Of a stretch of DNA of 64,000 bases, positions 8,628-15,843 are shown one piece after another. The position numbers and the translations under genes were made by a program. The DNA comes from Pedobacter sp. UBA4863. GTDB taxonomy: Bacteria; Bacteroidota; Bacteroidia; Sphingobacteriales; Sphingobacteriaceae. Location of the stretch: contig NZ_DHDZ01000036.1 in the NCBI RefSeq assembly GCF_002399615.1, forward strand, positions 74,346 through 138,345. The letters run 5' to 3'. The notes under the pieces were generated by a model. That model made no database searches and had not been told where the DNA came from. It saw nothing but the letters and a program-made list of their open reading frames with translations. Position 1 is the stretch's first letter. Each line of letters opens with the position of its first letter.

Positions 8628-8711
8628 GAATTATTAAAAATCTTTTGCCGGCTTTATGGAAAACCGGTACAATTAACATCATTAATAAAAAGATTGAAAT
8701 AATTTATAATT

Positions 8712-9329
8712 ATGGCTAAAGCAAAAGTAAAAAGAAGCAGTACTTCGATCGATATGACCGCCATGTGCGATGTGTCGTTCTTATTACTTACCTTCTTTAT
8801 TTTAACGGCCACGGCTCGTCAGCCAGACCCGTTAGAGATTGCCACGCCTTCATCTACGGTACAATATAAATTGCCAGATAAAGGAGTGGTAGTAGTGAGC
8901 ATAGGTAAAGGAAGAGTGTTCCTAGACATTGTTGGTCAAGACGTAAAAAAGGCAACTTTACAACGTATGGGCTCGGTTTACGGCGTAACCTTTACAGATG
9001 AGGAAGTTAAGCGTTTTCAAGTTGTACAAGCATTTGGTGTGCCTTTTGGCAGCTTAAAGCAGTTTTTGGCAATGGACGCAACACAACGTGAAAAATCAGG
9101 TATTCAATCAGGTATTCCGTTAGATTCTACCAAAAACAACGAGTTGTATAACTGGTTAAAAGAAGCTCGCCAAGCTAACGCAGAGATTTACGGTATCGAT
9201 TTGAATGCTGCTATTAAAGGTGATTCGAAAACAGAATACCCTGCAATTCGTAAGGTTATCGATGTTTTTCAAAGCCAAAAAATTAACAAATTTAGTTTAA
9301 TTACATCGTCGGAAGGCGTAGAAAAATAA
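8712..9329 (+). CDS. exbD: ExbD/TolR biopolymer transport protein, long form
   Basis: 205 aa. One membrane helix at residues 13-35 (IDMTAMCDVSFLLLTFFIL) with the proton-relay Asp in CDVSF; the rest is periplasmic. It is longer than E. coli ExbD and differs from the next gene in sequence, so the motor probably contains two kinds of ExbD. It follows exbB by 84 bases. Confidence 0.92.
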   Translation: MAKAKVKRSSTSIDMTAMCDVSFLLLTFFILTATARQPDPLEIATPSSTVQYKLPDKGVVVVSIGKGRVFLDIVGQDVKKATLQRMGSVYGVTFTDEEVKRFQVVQAFGVPFGSLKQFLAMDATQREKSGIQSGIPLDSTKNNELYNWLKEARQANAEIYGIDLNAAIKGDSKTEYPAIRKVIDVFQSQKINKFSLITSSEGVEK

Positions 9330-9337
9330 GATAAGCT

Positions 9338-9883
9338 ATGGCAGAATTAGACACCTCCTCCGGCGGAGGTAAAAAAGGCGGCAAAGTAAGAACCAAGAAA
9401 CAAGCCACCAAAGTAGATTTAACTGCGATGGTTGATTTAGCCTTCTTACTAATTACCTTCTTCATGTTAACCACATCTTTATCTAAGCCAGCAGCTATGG
9501 AAATAGCAAAGCCTGATAAAGATGCTAAAGATGAGAACAGACTGGAGTTGAGAGAATCGCAAACAATGACTATTTTACTTGGAAAAAATGATAAAATAGC
9601 ATGGTACATGGGCCAGGCTGGAAAAACTGCTCCAACCATTGAAGGATTTGACGACATTACGTCAACACTGTTGGCCAACAAAAAGAAAGTTAAAGAATCC
9701 ACAGGACGTGATATTGTAATTATTGTGAAACCTACCGATGGATCTACATACAAAAACTTTGTAGATATCATGGATGAGATTGCAATCACAAAAACTAATA
9801 TTAATGCACCTGCAGTAGATGATGATCCTAATCATATCTTAGATAGCGAGAAAGAGTTCATGAAATCTAAAGGGATTTTTTAA
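9338..9883 (+). CDS. exbD: ExbD/TolR biopolymer transport protein, second form
   Basis: 181 aa. A Lys/Gly-rich cytoplasmic tail (1-25) is followed by one membrane helix (VDLTAMVDLAFLLITFFML) with the conserved Asp. It lies only 8 bases after the first exbD and is a paralogue of the orphan ExbD at 2392-2928. Tandem exbD genes after exbB are a common Bacteroidota arrangement. Confidence 0.92.
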   Translation: MAELDTSSGGGKKGGKVRTKKQATKVDLTAMVDLAFLLITFFMLTTSLSKPAAMEIAKPDKDAKDENRLELRESQTMTILLGKNDKIAWYMGQAGKTAPTIEGFDDITSTLLANKKKVKESTGRDIVIIVKPTDGSTYKNFVDIMDEIAITKTNINAPAVDDDPNHILDSEKEFMKSKGIF

Positions 9884-9911
9884 GAAGTGATCATAAATAA
9901 AAAATTGAACA

Positions 9912-10727
9912 ATGTCTAAAATAGATTTATTTAATAAGAAGTGGATCGATGTTGTGTTCGAAGACAAGAACAAAAGTTACGGGGCTTACCAGCTGCGTCA
10001 ACAAAATTCTTGGAATACTACTAAATCATTACTTCTTGCTGGTTCGGTTTTCGTTTTCCTTTTCTTTGTACCGAAAATTTATTCGATGATAAAAGGAATG
10101 GCGCCACAAGAAGCAGAAGAGACAGTAACCGAGGTGATTATGCAACCACCTCCGCCAATTAACCCAGAGGTTAAAACACCTCCTCCGGTAGAGCCACCTC
10201 CACCAAAGCAGGATCAGGTGAAATTTCCTCCGCCAATTGTAAAACCAGATAACGAAGTGCGTGACGAGAAACCACCAACCGTGGAAGACTTGAAAAAAGC
10301 TGATCCGGGACAAAAAACAATGGAAGGTGACCCAACTGCAGACGTAGTTGCCATCGGACCTGTAGGTGAAGGACCTAAGCAAGCAGTGGTTGTAGAAGAC
10401 AACACGGTTTACAGCTTTGTAAGTATGGAAAATCCTCCTGCTTATCCGGGCGGTATAGAGAAGTTCTACAAGTTTTTGGGAGATAACATTAAATACCCAC
10501 CAATGGCTGCAGAAAACAACATACAAGGTAATGTGTTCGTGTCATTTACTGTAGAAAAAGACGGAGCTTTAACCGATATTAAAATCGACAGAAAGCTAGG
10601 CTACGGCACCGACGAAGAAGCAGTACGTGTTTTGAAACTGAGCAAACGTTGGAACCCAGGTATGCAAAACGGGAAACCTGTACGTGTGAAGTATAACATC
10701 CCAATTAAATTTAGCTTACAACAATAG
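9912..10727 (+). CDS. tonB: TonB energy transducer
   Basis: 271 aa. A cytoplasmic segment with the motif KSYGAYQLRQ (found in Bacteroidota TonB) precedes one membrane helix at about residues 38-57. A Pro-rich periplasm-spanning linker follows (about 76-122, with runs of PPPP), then a TonB C-terminal domain at about 185-270 (NIQGNVFVSFTVEKDGALTD, then YGTDEEAVRVLKLSKRWNPG). It carries energy from ExbB/ExbD to outer-membrane receptors such as the one at 61283-63706. The gene is fourth in the operon. Confidence 0.95.
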   Translation: MSKIDLFNKKWIDVVFEDKNKSYGAYQLRQQNSWNTTKSLLLAGSVFVFLFFVPKIYSMIKGMAPQEAEETVTEVIMQPPPPINPEVKTPPPVEPPPPKQDQVKFPPPIVKPDNEVRDEKPPTVEDLKKADPGQKTMEGDPTADVVAIGPVGEGPKQAVVVEDNTVYSFVSMENPPAYPGGIEKFYKFLGDNIKYPPMAAENNIQGNVFVSFTVEKDGALTDIKIDRKLGYGTDEEAVRVLKLSKRWNPGMQNGKPVRVKYNIPIKFSLQQ

Positions 10728-10733
10728 TTAAGC

Positions 10734-10973
10734 ATGTTTAATTTGAATTTTTTCAAACAGAAATCGCCTCAACAGCGATTTCTGTTTATTTTAGGACTTG
10801 CCATGATGATTATCTATCTTGGCATAAGCGTAGTGATTATTTTCTTTCACGAGCTATTAAGATTAGACCCTAATAAGTTTCCGAGAAATTACCAAATAGC
10901 CTTTGCAGTAGTTTTAATAATCTATGCATTCATCAGGTTTTTTAGGATCTTAAGAGATAACAAAGTAGAATGA
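10734..10973 (+). CDS. Small two-helix membrane protein, unknown function
   Basis: 79 aa with hydrophobic helices at about residues 15-38 and 52-70 and charged ends. I do not recognise a family. It starts 6 bases after the tonB stop and its TGA overlaps the next start, so translation is probably coupled within the TonB operon. Codons 8-18 contain a perfect 13-bp hairpin (10755-10787). If that hairpin acts as a terminator, the start may lie downstream (for example at Met24), but the tight spacing favours the ATG given. Confidence 0.7.
   Translation: MFNLNFFKQKSPQQRFLFILGLAMMIIYLGISVVIIFFHELLRLDPNKFPRNYQIAFAVVLIIYAFIRFFRILRDNKVE
10755..10787 (+). terminator. Attenuator-like hairpin inside the small ORF after tonB
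   Basis: Perfect 13-bp inverted repeat (10755-10767 with 10775-10787), 7-base loop, preceded by an A stretch and followed by ATTTTA. It lies 28 bases after the tonB stop and within codons 8-18 of the next gene. It may partly stop or process the transcript so that exbB-tonB is made in excess of the genes downstream. Confidence 0.45.
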
Positions 10974-11893
10974 GAAACGTACCGATTTTAACGCTTATCA
11001 CGATGCTAATGTTCATCTGTTTTTCATGTAATAGAAAGACAAATGAAGAGCATGTTGGAGAGAAGCGGACTTCTGGAACTACAACCATATTGGTTGATGA
11101 AACCTACGCTAATATCTTAGATCAGCAAATAGAAGTATTTGAGGCCGATTATACTGCGGCCAAGGTAAAAACGGTAATAGGTAACGAAAGTGAAATTATG
11201 CCCAAGTTTAGAAATGGCGACGTAAAAATGCTAGTCGTTTCTAGAATGTTAAAACCAACTGACGAGAAATTTTATAAAGAGCGCAAAAGCCCAATTTATG
11301 TAGATAGATTTGCCATAGACGGCTTGGCCCTTATTGTAAATAAAGCAAATACAGACAGTACCATTACGGTAACAGCAGCGTTTGATATCATGAGGGGAAC
11401 AGCTAAGAGCGGTAAAAAATTGGTTTTTGATAATGCTTACTCTAGTACTATCAGGTATTTTATAGATTCGGCCGGAATTAAAGAATTACCTAAGCAAGGT
11501 GTTTATACCTTAAAAACAACTAACGACGTTATTAAATATGTAGCAGAAAATAACGACTATATTGGTGTTATTGGCGTTAATTGGTTGTTAAAAAATGTTA
11601 AAGAATCTTCAACATACCTTTCTAAAATTAAAACCTTGGGTGTTAAAGATACGCGTAAAAAAGACGGCGGAGAAGCCTACTACAAGCCAACACAAGAGAA
11701 TTTGATCAATGGGAAATATCCTTTTTTGCGAAATGTTTACATTATTAACGCAGAAGGGACTAATGGTTTAGGCACGGGATTTGCAAATTGGTTAACCAGC
11801 CCTAGGGGGCAGCTAATAGTACTAAAATCCGGGTTAGGTCCGCACGAAGTAGCAGAAAGACAATTTAATTTAAAAACTAATAATAAAAACTAA
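10970..11893 (+). CDS. PstS-like phosphate-type substrate-binding lipoprotein
   Basis: 307 aa. A lipoprotein signal ends in MFICFSC (Cys near residue 20). The rest matches the PBP-like domain of phosphate-binding proteins: TTTILVDETYANILDQQIEVF near the N-terminus, the VVSRMLKPTDEKF and LALIVNKAN blocks, and a late GFANWLTSPRGQLIVLKSGL. No pstCAB transporter genes are nearby; in Bacteroidota this protein is often found in the exbB-exbD-tonB-TPR neighbourhood, so a role in phosphate uptake is not established. Its ATG overlaps the preceding stop. Confidence 0.85.
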   Translation: MRNVPILTLITMLMFICFSCNRKTNEEHVGEKRTSGTTTILVDETYANILDQQIEVFEADYTAAKVKTVIGNESEIMPKFRNGDVKMLVVSRMLKPTDEKFYKERKSPIYVDRFAIDGLALIVNKANTDSTITVTAAFDIMRGTAKSGKKLVFDNAYSSTIRYFIDSAGIKELPKQGVYTLKTTNDVIKYVAENNDYIGVIGVNWLLKNVKESSTYLSKIKTLGVKDTRKKDGGEAYYKPTQENLINGKYPFLRNVYIINAEGTNGLGTGFANWLTSPRGQLIVLKSGLGPHEVAERQFNLKTNNKN

Positions 11894-11965
11894 TTATTCA
11901 ACTTAGAGAAATATTCAGTACTGTACATACAGTGATAAGTTATTTCAAATTTACAAATAGAGACA

Positions 11966-13687
11966 ATGAAAATGATTAAGAAGAACATAGCCTTGGCCAC
12001 AGGTTTATTATTGATGGGTAGCACTGCCTCATTTGCGCAAAGTTTAGCTGATGCTAAGAAAGCGATTGATGCTGAACAATATCAAAAAGCAACATCGATG
12101 CTAAAAACATTGGTGGCAAACCAACCTAAAGTAGGAGATAACTATTTTAATTTAGGTAAAGTTTATTTATTAACAGATGATATCGACTCTGCAAGAGCAG
12201 CTTTTACCAACGGAACTACTGCCGAGCCTAAAAATGCTTTGAACTATGTAGGTTTAGGCCAAGCAGATTTAATTGATAATAATGCAACCAATGCTAAAAC
12301 AAATTTTGATAAAGCGATTAGCTTTAAAGCAAAAGATTATGCAACTTATTTAGCCATTGGTAGAGCTTATATAGATCAAAAAAATGTTGATTATGCACAA
12401 GCATTGCCAAATTTACAAAAGGCAGACGAGTTAGATTCTAAAGATAAAGATCCTGAAACTTTCTTGGCCTTGGCAGATTTTTATGCCATGCAAAGAAAAA
12501 ATACAGAGGCGTATCCTATGTACCTGAGAGCTTTAGATATTAACCCTAATTTATATAGAGCTAACGTACAAATTGGCAAGATGTATAAAGACGCTTTTGC
12601 TTTTCCAGAGGCAGAAGCTGAAATTAAGAAAGTAATTGCTGCAGACCCGAATTACGGCCCTGCTTACAGAGAGTTGGCAGAAACTCAAATGCAGTGGTCT
12701 TTTGCCGATCCTAAAAATGGTGAGGCTAAAAGAACCGAAGCTTTAGAGAACATGAGAAAATATCTAGACTTAACCGATAAGTCTTTTGACTCTCGTTTAC
12801 GTTACGCCCAGTTTTTGGTATATGCCAGTGATTTTGCAACTTTAGAGAAAGAAGTTGCTACCTTAAATGCACCAGATGCCAATAATCCTAAAACCTTTGT
12901 GGTAATTAGAATGAGAGGTTATTCTGCCGTTGAGAACAAAAACTACGAGCAAGGTATCAAATACATGAACGAGCTATTTGGTAGAACTCAAGATGCTGCT
13001 CGTATCATCGGTTCAGATTACTTGTACTTGGGTAGAGCGCAGCAAAATTTAGGGCAAGATAGCTTAGCGTTTATTAATATAGCTAAAGCAGTTAAATTAG
13101 ATTCTACTAAAGTAGATGCACTTGCCGAAATAGGAAAGAAATTTTATGAAGCAAAGAACTTTCCTAAATCTGCGGAGGTTTATAGCAAAGTAGTAAATGC
13201 TAACTCTAAAGATCCTAATATTGCAATGAACTACTATTATTTAGGTGCATCTCACTATTTTGCTTATGCTTTTGATGTTAGGGATAATAAAAATCCGACT
13301 AAAGATGCATTAGTAAAAGCAGATACAGCATTCTCAAATTTAATTAGATTAGCTCCAGACTATGAGACAGCTCATTTATTTAGAGCACGCATAAACAAAA
13401 ATTTAGACAATGCTGAGACACCAATAGGACTAGCAGTGCCATTTTACAGTAAATACATCGAGTTGGTTACAGTATCTAAGCCAGAAAAAGCTGCAGCAAG
13501 CAAAACAGGTCTGGTAGAAGCTTATAATTATTTAGGAGCATTTTATGCAAATACAGATAAAGAAAAAGCAAAAGAGTTTTTTAATAAAACTTTAGCACTT
13601 GATCCTCAAAACGCATTAGCGTTAGATAACTTAAAATATCTAGCAGGCCCGGCCACGCCAGCAAAGAAAACACCTATTAAGAAGTAA
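11966..13687 (+). CDS. Tetratricopeptide repeat protein, periplasmic
   Basis: 573 aa. A signal peptide is cut after about residue 25 (MGSTASFAQ). The rest is built of TPR-like helical pairs spaced by 34-36 residues from about residue 30 to 560 (for example DNYFNLGKVYLLTDDIDSAR, then ALNYVGLGQADLIDNNATNA). It ends in a Lys/Pro-rich tail. TPR proteins scaffold protein complexes; this one closes the TonB operon and is probably an envelope partner of it. The 72-base gap before it holds an ACTGTA-CA-TACAGT palindrome (11920-11933) of unknown role. Confidence 0.88.
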   Translation: MKMIKKNIALATGLLLMGSTASFAQSLADAKKAIDAEQYQKATSMLKTLVANQPKVGDNYFNLGKVYLLTDDIDSARAAFTNGTTAEPKNALNYVGLGQADLIDNNATNAKTNFDKAISFKAKDYATYLAIGRAYIDQKNVDYAQALPNLQKADELDSKDKDPETFLALADFYAMQRKNTEAYPMYLRALDINPNLYRANVQIGKMYKDAFAFPEAEAEIKKVIAADPNYGPAYRELAETQMQWSFADPKNGEAKRTEALENMRKYLDLTDKSFDSRLRYAQFLVYASDFATLEKEVATLNAPDANNPKTFVVIRMRGYSAVENKNYEQGIKYMNELFGRTQDAARIIGSDYLYLGRAQQNLGQDSLAFINIAKAVKLDSTKVDALAEIGKKFYEAKNFPKSAEVYSKVVNANSKDPNIAMNYYYLGASHYFAYAFDVRDNKNPTKDALVKADTAFSNLIRLAPDYETAHLFRARINKNLDNAETPIGLAVPFYSKYIELVTVSKPEKAAASKTGLVEAYNYLGAFYANTDKEKAKEFFNKTLALDPQNALALDNLKYLAGPATPAKKTPIKK

Positions 13688-13704
13688 TTTTTATAAGTAA
13701 TTAA

Positions 13705-13735
13705 AGAGGCTGTCCAAAAAGTTCGGACAGCCTCT
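13705..13735 (+). terminator. Terminator after the TPR gene
   Basis: Perfect 11-bp stem (13705-13715 with 13725-13735) with a 9-base loop, 18 bases after the TPR stop. It also forms the left end of the 108-bp MITE-like element, so the terminator may have come with that element. Confidence 0.65.
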
Positions 13736-13813
13736 AATTTATACAGGGTGCCTAATGGAGAAAATTTTCATACATCCGACTATGGAATAGACTTTCCTTT
13801 TTTGGACAGTCTC
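13706..13813. mobile_element. 108-bp MITE-like element or transposon-end remnant
   Basis: The left end GAGGCTGTCCAAAAAG (13706-13721) is repeated inverted at the right end as GAGACTGTCCAAAAAAG (minus strand of 13797-13813). The two ends differ by one substitution and one extra A. The interior has no open frame of note. I could not make out a target-site duplication. The ends resemble those of IS elements with GAG-CTGTCC termini, but no transposase is left. Confidence 0.5.
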
Positions 13814-13837
13814 CTTTATATAGAAATAAATTGTTCT

Positions 13838-14299
13838 TTAATGCAGCTTACCGGATAGAAGTTTTTTTAATTCTTCAATTTTCTTGTTTTTTCTGCAAAT
13901 TTTTTCTTCGAGTTCAGTAATTCTGTGTTCTTGTTGTTGTAAAATCGTTTGTATTAAATCATACTCACTTTGAGCAATGCTAATAGTTTTATAATGGGTG
14001 CTACTATTTGAATTATTGAAAAAAACATCAATTGGTTTTTTTAAAATAGAGGCAATTTGCTTTAAGCGGTCTATAGAAACTTTGACAGTTCCGTTTTCAA
14101 TTTTATGATAAGCACTTTGACCAATGCCCAATTGGTTAGCCATGTACTCTTGAGTTAAGCATTTTTCATCGCGATATCTTCTTATATCCTCTAATGAAAA
14201 GTTATTGTTTCCACCCCAAATCTTTTTTAATTGTTCTCGGGATACAGGTTCCGCATTTACAATGATTTTTTTTAACTCCATTTGATTTTGCTTTATCAC
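13838..14299 (-). CDS. XRE-family regulator with an N-terminal double-glycine leader
   Basis: 153 aa in three parts. Residues 7-30 (Met7 to the GG at 29-30) look like a class II bacteriocin-type leader, ending VSREQLKKIWGG. Residues 34-95 are an XRE/Cro helix-turn-helix (LTQEYMANQLGIGQSAYHKI, then VSIDRLKQIASILKKPIDVF). Residues 115-150 are a predicted coiled coil rich in Glu and Lys, fit for dimerisation. The leader is nearly the same as that of the divergent peptide gene at 14482-14733 (LTREQLKKVMGG), which makes this regulator its likely controller. Translation could start at Met1 or Met7 (base 14281). No transporter with a C39 peptidase is in the window. The function of the leader in a DNA-binding protein is unknown. 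Confidence 0.85.
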   Translation of the reverse strand: MIKQNQMELKKIIVNAEPVSREQLKKIWGGNNNFSLEDIRRYRDEKCLTQEYMANQLGIGQSAYHKIENGTVKVSIDRLKQIASILKKPIDVFFNNSNSSTHYKTISIAQSEYDLIQTILQQQEHRITELEEKICRKNKKIEELKKLLSGKLH

Positions 14300-14330
14300 C
14301 TTAAAGTTAGATAAGATATATTAAAACTGT

Positions 14331-14348
14331 AGGAATGAATTTATTCCT
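14331..14348. promoter_or_regulatory. Candidate operator: 18-bp near-palindrome
   Basis: AGGAATGAATTTATTCCT has eight of nine symmetric base pairs and lies in the divergent region between the XRE regulator and the peptide gene, where an autoregulating XRE dimer would be expected to bind. It is 32 bases from the regulator's first ATG. Confidence 0.4.
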
Positions 14349-14399
14349 GTGGCTACTTAATTCATTACAGTATAATTTTCTATCAAATGTTTTTTCGAA

Positions 14400-14429
14400 T
14401 ACATTTGAATATGTCAGTCTATATGACAT
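14400..14429 (+). promoter_or_regulatory. Peptide-gene promoter element with overlapping palindrome
   Basis: TACATTTG (14400-14407) matches the -7 consensus TAnnTTTG; no TTG is seen at -33. Just past it an inverted repeat ATGTCA (14411-14416) / TGACAT (14424-14429) covers the predicted start point, a suitable position for a repressor site. Confidence 0.4.
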
Positions 14430-14481
14430 CGCCAAAGCAGTCAAGCGTGATTGAATGTATAGAGTTTATTAACTATTCAAA

Positions 14482-14733
14482 ATGTTTAAAATGAGAAAAC
14501 TAACATTAAACAAGATTAACTTTTCGGGAGCCACAGAACTGACTCGCGAGCAATTGAAAAAGGTTATGGGTGGCTACACAATGATTGGTGCTGGAGGATG
14601 TAGTAGTGATAGTGACTGTGCAACTGGTCAATCATGTTGTCCTGATAATCAAGGTGGAGGTTATATTTGCCAGTATTCAGGTATTGTTGAATTACCAAGT
14701 GGAGGCTCAGCTGTTTTGCCTTGTCAGAATTAG
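14482..14733 (+). CDS. Double-glycine leader, Cys-rich secreted peptide (bacteriocin-like)
   Basis: 83 aa. The leader ends at GG 30-31 (ELTREQLKKVMGG), the cleavage site used by C39-peptidase ABC transporters. The 52-residue core has six Cys arranged C-x5-C-x5-CC-x9-C and a last Cys two residues before the end, with many Gly and Ser and almost no basic residues. This fits a disulfide-stabilised exported peptide; it could be a bacteriocin, a signal, or a modified natural product. No modification enzyme, immunity gene or transporter is adjacent. It is followed at once by a strong terminator, so it is a single-gene unit facing the XRE regulator. Met4 (14491) is an alternative start. Confidence 0.8.
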   Translation: MFKMRKLTLNKINFSGATELTREQLKKVMGGYTMIGAGGCSSDSDCATGQSCCPDNQGGGYICQYSGIVELPSGGSAVLPCQN

Positions 14734-14746
14734 TTGCATAATTAGC

Positions 14747-14780
14747 AAAGGCAGGATTTGTAATCCTGCCTTTTTATTTT
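14747..14780 (+). terminator. Terminator of the peptide gene, overlapping the nuo promoter
   Basis: Perfect 12-bp stem (14747-14758 with 14762-14773), 3-base loop, then a T-rich tail, 13 bases after the peptide stop. Its loop and tail supply the -33 and -7 boxes of the next promoter. Confidence 0.88.
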
Positions 14781-14787
14781 AATTTTG
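14757..14787 (+). promoter_or_regulatory. nuo operon promoter
   Basis: TTTG (14757-14760), 19 bases, TAATTTTG (14780-14787): a full Bacteroidota consensus with ideal spacing. The predicted start is near 14793, so the leader before the nuoA ATG at 14806 is only about 13 bases. Confidence 0.7.
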
Positions 14788-14805
14788 CCACAAATCATTA
14801 CAGTT

Positions 14806-15177
14806 ATGCAAGCACAAAGTACAGCGCAAGATTTTATTCCTATTATATTTCAGGTTATTGTAGCGCTAGGTTTCGTAGTCGTTACATTGCTAGCTACTCA
14901 CCTTTTAGGGCCAAAGCGAAAAACAAAAGATAAATTAACCACTTTCGAGTCGGGGGTTAAGGTAATAGGTAATGCCCGTCAGCCATTTTCTATCAAGTAT
15001 TTTTTGGTGGCCATATTATTTGTGCTTTTTGATATAGAAGTGATCTTTATGTACCCTTGGGCGGTCAATTTTAGAGAGCTAGGCTGGAATGGGATTATAG
15101 AGATGTTTATCTTCATGGGAACGCTTTTATTAGGTTTCATTTACGTGCTAAAAAAGAAAGCATTAGACTGGAATTAA
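14806..15177 (+). CDS. nuoA: NADH-quinone oxidoreductase subunit A
   Basis: 123 aa from the ATG at 14806. A TTG at 14785 would add 7 residues, but it overlaps the promoter -7 box, so the ATG is preferred. Three membrane helices lie at about residues 12-33, 66-88 and 96-116. The loop between the first two carries the family motif KLTTFESGVKVIGNARQPFS, with the conserved E-S-G of the quinone-site loop, and FDIEVIFMYPWA marks helix 2. It is a membrane-arm subunit of complex I and the first gene of the nuo operon. Confidence 0.95.
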   Translation: MQAQSTAQDFIPIIFQVIVALGFVVVTLLATHLLGPKRKTKDKLTTFESGVKVIGNARQPFSIKYFLVAILFVLFDIEVIFMYPWAVNFRELGWNGIIEMFIFMGTLLLGFIYVLKKKALDWN

Positions 15178-15300
15178 CAGGTTTGAAGCGCTTTATTTAG
15201 ATTGTTTCTAAATGATGATGATAGCCTCCAATTCCTGCTAAATATTGTAAATTTGCTGCTTGTCCTAAGTATATTCGGGCAAGCATTTTTGTTTATAAGC

Positions 15301-15843
15301 ATGAGTGATATCAAAATAGTTGAAGCGCCTCCAGGCATAGAAGGAAATGGTTTTTTTGCTACTTCCTTAGATAAAGCAATTGGCTTGGCACGTTCACATT
15401 CATTATGGCCATTGCCATTTGCCACTTCTTGTTGTGGTATAGAGTTTATGGCTACCATGGGGTCTCATTATGATTTTGGGCGTTTCGGTTCAGAAAGATT
15501 GAGTTTCTCGCCCCGACAAGCAGATGTATTGATGGTGATGGGAACTATTGCTAAAAAAATGGGGCCGGTATTAAAACAAGTTTACCTGCAAATGGCCGAA
15601 CCACGTTGGGTAATGGCAGTAGGTGCTTGTGCATCTAGCGGTGGTATTTTCGATACTTATTCGGTATTGCAAGGTATAGACGAGATTATTCCTGTAGATG
15701 TTTATGTGCCAGGTTGTCCGCCAAGACCCGAGGCTATTTTAGATGGCTTTCAGCGCATACAAGATTTAGTGAAAAACGAATCGGGTAGAAAAAGACATTC
15801 TCCAGAATATAAAGAACTGTTGGCGAGTTACGGAATACAATAA
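15301..15843 (+). CDS. nuoB: NADH-quinone oxidoreductase subunit B
   Basis: 180 aa from ATG 15301. The open frame extends upstream to 15202, but the extra 33 residues (Leu/Ile-rich) are not part of the family. It carries the Cys ligands of cluster N2, the last iron-sulfur cluster before quinone: ATSCCGIEFMA, GACASSGG and PGCPPRPEA. The 123-base gap after nuoA holds a TAAATTTG -7-like box at 15248-15255 that might be a weak internal promoter. Its stop overlaps the nuoC start by one base. Confidence 0.95.
   Translation: MSDIKIVEAPPGIEGNGFFATSLDKAIGLARSHSLWPLPFATSCCGIEFMATMGSHYDFGRFGSERLSFSPRQADVLMVMGTIAKKMGPVLKQVYLQMAEPRWVMAVGACASSGGIFDTYSVLQGIDEIIPVDVYVPGCPPRPEAILDGFQRIQDLVKNESGRKRHSPEYKELLASYGIQ

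Noticed and set aside
9301..9789. A 162-residue open frame antisense to the second exbD
   Set aside because: Shadow of a well-supported gene with no recognisable domain.
10029..10526. A 165-residue open frame antisense to tonB
   Set aside because: It mirrors the Pro-rich linker as Trp/Arg-rich sequence, has no start context or family features, and tonB is certain.
14785..14805. TTG start for NuoA
   Set aside because: The codon overlaps the promoter -7 box and would lie before the predicted RNA start; the ATG at 14806 is a normal family start.
15202..15300. N-terminal extension of NuoB
   Set aside because: The 33 extra residues are Leu/Ile-rich and do not match the family; the ATG at 15301 gives a normal NuoB start.
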